A program made the position numbers and the translations under genes. A DNA stretch of 42,831 nt from an uncultured Lachnospiraceae bacterium (lineage in GTDB: Bacteria > Bacillota > Clostridia > Lachnospirales > Lachnospiraceae), in NCBI GenBank assembly GCA_900316165.1, contig ONBW01000023.1, forward strand, positions 1 through 42,831, read 5' to 3'. This document shows positions 41,049 to 42,831 of the stretch, in pieces (the stretch's first letter is position 1; each line of letters opens with the position of its first letter). Below the pieces are notes generated by a model that was not told the DNA's origin, did not search any database, and saw only the letters and a list, made by a program, of their open reading frames with translations.

Positions 41049-42482
41049 TTATTTGGCTGCGGCATTTATCATTTCTTCCAACTGGCGCTTTCCCTCTTCA
41101 AAAGGCAGGAAGCGGCGCTCATCGATATTTGAAAAATAATCCCAGAAAGTACCTGTGATTGTCGGCTCCTCAGAATAGAAGGTATAAACCTTATTTTCAT
41201 AGATAAAAGCTGTTGTAAAAAGAGAAGGTGTAGTCGTTATCGTAAGCCCGTACTGGACAGGAAAGGCGTCGGACGACAGAAAGCTTACAGAATCCGGAGT
41301 GATGCTCTCAAGCCAGTTCTGCATCACTAAAACACGGTCTTCTACGCTGAGCGGGGTGTAGAGTTCATCTAACAGCTCATCAATACGTCCGGTCTTTAAA
41401 AAGCGACGAATACCCGCAAGAGAAATTATTTCCCTGGTAGAACTTTTCATAGCATTTCTGTAGTAATCCATATTTGATAGGAATACTTCAACCATTTTCT
41501 TACTGCCAGGAATATCAATGTTCAGGTATTTACTACATAGATCCTGGCTGAGATATGGACAAAGGCAGGGCTGCATGCTGAATTGGATACGCTTTGAGAT
41601 CATCTTGTTCTGAACCGTTGAGTAATAAAGGTTCATCTGGCTCAGCGGACTGGTTGAAAGAGAAATCAACGGTCTGGATTCCTGGAACATTTTTGTGAAA
41701 TTATTATGCAGGTCATCGATAAAGTTCTTATCTCTTGAAAAAATACCGCTCATCGAGTCATCGCCGTTCCCGAACATCAGGGCATATCTGGAGGTGATGA
41801 TATAGCTGGCGTGAAGAGGCCATTTTTCCTTGATCGAACCATCAGAATAGTAGTAATAAGAGTGATAGGTGTCAGAGGCAAAAGTAAGAGGGATAACACT
41901 GTGTAGAAGATTCAGATTGTTGTAGATCGATGAGTCAGCTCCGTTGGTTCTTGGGAGGAGACTTATGATATTAAAAATCTCAAGTGATGGGTTTAATTTT
42001 TTAGCCATGATAAGACATTCCTGAAGACCGGAATCATCTGGCTGCATGACTGCATAAACAGGTTCGTCGCCAACAGATGAAAGCAGAGTGAGTATCGCCT
42101 GATGGATATTTAAGTCTCCATTCAGATAGAACATATCCTTATCCGGGAAATGACTGAATGCGTTTGGCTCAAAAAGGCAGACATCAGACTGGACAGGGGT
42201 AATCTGGAAGTGCTTTAGAAATTTATCTATCTGGCTCCACAGAGCAATCCTTTCTGCACCGAAGTGTTCATTTTTCCAATAATCCTTTAAAAGCAGACTG
42301 TCAGCATAGGTCATATTCAGGTAATCTGCGATTTTTTCCACAGCGTCTATACAGCTTGGCACGCGGGTGCCCTTGATATATTTGTAGACGACCTTCCCAA
42401 GGCCGGTACCGTCTGAGAGCTCAGTTCCTGTAACACGGCTCTGCTTCATATACGTGGAAATAAGGTCACTGAAATCACTCAT
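41049..42482 (-). CDS. Helix-turn-helix protein with a large unknown domain
   Basis: A 477-residue protein with an XRE-like helix-turn-helix at the start (about 1-60; VTGTELSDGTGLGKVVYKYIKGTRVPS, then IADYLNM). The remaining ~400 residues are soluble, contain no membrane segment and match no domain I know. Recognisable lines are PVYAVMQPDDSGLQECLIMAKKL (about 140-162), an STSPLSQMNLYYST stretch and a C-terminal IYENKVYTFYSEEPT (about 428-442) that looks like a ligand- or effector-type beta sheet. It is likely a transcription regulator with its own sensing domain; target and ligand are unknown. AAGGAAAA precedes the ATG. It has its own promoter and is divergent from a plus-strand promoter at 42580. 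Confidence 0.7.
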   Translation of the reverse strand: MSDFSDLISTYMKQSRVTGTELSDGTGLGKVVYKYIKGTRVPSCIDAVEKIADYLNMTYADSLLLKDYWKNEHFGAERIALWSQIDKFLKHFQITPVQSDVCLFEPNAFSHFPDKDMFYLNGDLNIHQAILTLLSSVGDEPVYAVMQPDDSGLQECLIMAKKLNPSLEIFNIISLLPRTNGADSSIYNNLNLLHSVIPLTFASDTYHSYYYYSDGSIKEKWPLHASYIITSRYALMFGNGDDSMSGIFSRDKNFIDDLHNNFTKMFQESRPLISLSTSPLSQMNLYYSTVQNKMISKRIQFSMQPCLCPYLSQDLCSKYLNIDIPGSKKMVEVFLSNMDYYRNAMKSSTREIISLAGIRRFLKTGRIDELLDELYTPLSVEDRVLVMQNWLESITPDSVSFLSSDAFPVQYGLTITTTPSLFTTAFIYENKVYTFYSEEPTITGTFWDYFSNIDERRFLPFEEGKRQLEEMINAAAK

Positions 42483-42531
42483 TTATTTTTCCTTCTTAGT
42501 AAATTAATCATATTTATCCTTACTGTAAAGT

Positions 42532-42540
42532 ATTATAACA
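42532..42540 (-). promoter_or_regulatory. Extended -10 promoter of the helix-turn-helix gene
   Basis: On the minus strand, TGTTATAAT (42540-42532) is a full extended -10 about 50 bases before the start codon. Confidence 0.6.
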
Positions 42541-42579
42541 TACAACTAAATAAATTAATAATACTTAATGCTTTTAGAC

Positions 42580-42608
42580 TTGAATTTAGACATATACTTT
42601 GGTAAAAT
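42580..42608 (+). promoter_or_regulatory. Plus-strand promoter pointing out of the window
   Basis: TTGAAT (42580-42585), a 17-base spacer and TAAAAT (42603-42608). The intergenic stretch 42483-42831 holds this promoter, the divergent one at 42532, the nested inverted repeat at 42749-42814, and no convincing gene. Confidence 0.6.
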
Positions 42609-42748
42609 CGTTGTGTTGTAATTCAGTGTAAATTCTATTAGTTACAAAATTTTCCTGAATTTTGGACTATAGATTAGCCATTGATATGAAGAAAAAGTCG
42701 GTTCAAATGACCAGTTCCTTCTTTAATGTGAAATAATAATCTAGGCAT

Positions 42749-42814
42749 GTATCATATTCAGAGCAAACAAAAAAGCAGATTATTTAAAACTCTAATCTGC
42801 TCTGAATGTGATAC
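42749..42814. repeat. Large nested inverted repeat
   Basis: Outer arms GTATCATATTCAG (42749-42761) and CTGAATGTGATAC (42802-42814) pair with one G-U. Inner arms AGCAGATTA (42774-42782) and TAATCTGCT (42793-42801) form a second perfect stem. The outer helix can alternatively extend by four pairs (AGCA/TGCT), which would break the inner stem, so the two are in part exclusive. No T-run follows. It lies about 140 bases into the predicted plus-strand transcript. It could be a leader RNA switch, a regulatory site or an element end. Confidence 0.55.
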
Positions 42815-42831
42815 TGCCGGATTGTACCAGG

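Noticed and set aside
42687-42737. 16-codon ORF starting ATGAAGAAAAAG near the right edge
   Set aside because: It has no Shine-Dalgarno site and no recognisable regulatory codon run, so it is not supported as a leader peptide.

Overview
The window looks like ordinary chromosome of a low-to-middle GC Gram-positive anaerobe (Bacillota, Clostridia), most likely a member of the Lachnospiraceae. The grounds are purine-rich Shine-Dalgarno sites and several TTG/GTG starts, a split transketolase, a class B sortase beside a BspA-type leucine-rich-repeat surface protein, a DnaD/DnaC primosome pair, a heterodimeric MarR-linked ABC exporter, and a three-gene GlpA-like / FAD oxidoreductase / DUF1667 operon. 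The family assignment is inference; no species call is made.

Layout. 1-910: the 3' end of a 23S rRNA gene, then six tRNAs (Asp, Val, Thr, Tyr, initiator Met, Phe) and a terminator, with no 5S gene between 23S and the tRNAs. 1103-4198: a small secreted protein, a zinc-dependent phospholipase C-like protein (minus strand) and an ATPase_2/DUF234-type NTPase. 4242-9379: transketolase N and C subunits, a class A penicillin-binding protein with an Asn/Ser/Gly tail, and a ROK-family glucokinase. 9466-10313: tRNA-Pro, then a compact locus that reads as a type I toxin-antitoxin module (TxpA/BsrG-like 41-residue membrane peptide plus a convergent antisense RNA), then a 35-residue ORF. 10337-12387: an SDR oxidoreductase and signal peptidase I. 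12425-16790: a MarR regulator with palindromic operators, and two ABC half-transporters forming an asymmetric exporter.

16841-27644 is a cell-surface block: a 2584-residue secreted repeat protein ending in two fibronectin type III-like domains, a class B sortase that may be translated from a leaderless mRNA, and a BspA-like LRR protein ending in a TPKTAD sorting signal that is a plausible substrate of that sortase. 27719-32700: a membrane-anchored propeller-like protein and an EamA transporter (minus), divergent from an LTA synthase-family protein; the two units share a palindromic -10 region.

32716-36293 is a minus-strand dnaD-dnaC-prs operon with clustered DnaA boxes upstream, followed by murC. 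37852-41036 holds the glycerol-3-phosphate dehydrogenase-like operon and its terminator. The window closes with a large helix-turn-helix protein of unknown function (minus) and a 349-base intergenic stretch carrying a plus-strand promoter and a large nested inverted repeat.

The least conventional parts are the type I toxin-antitoxin locus (9764-10127), the DnaA-box cluster ahead of the helicase-loader operon (36188-36293), the overlapping divergent promoters (30572-30619), the sortase/substrate pair with a leaderless sortase, and the unexplained structured region at the right edge.
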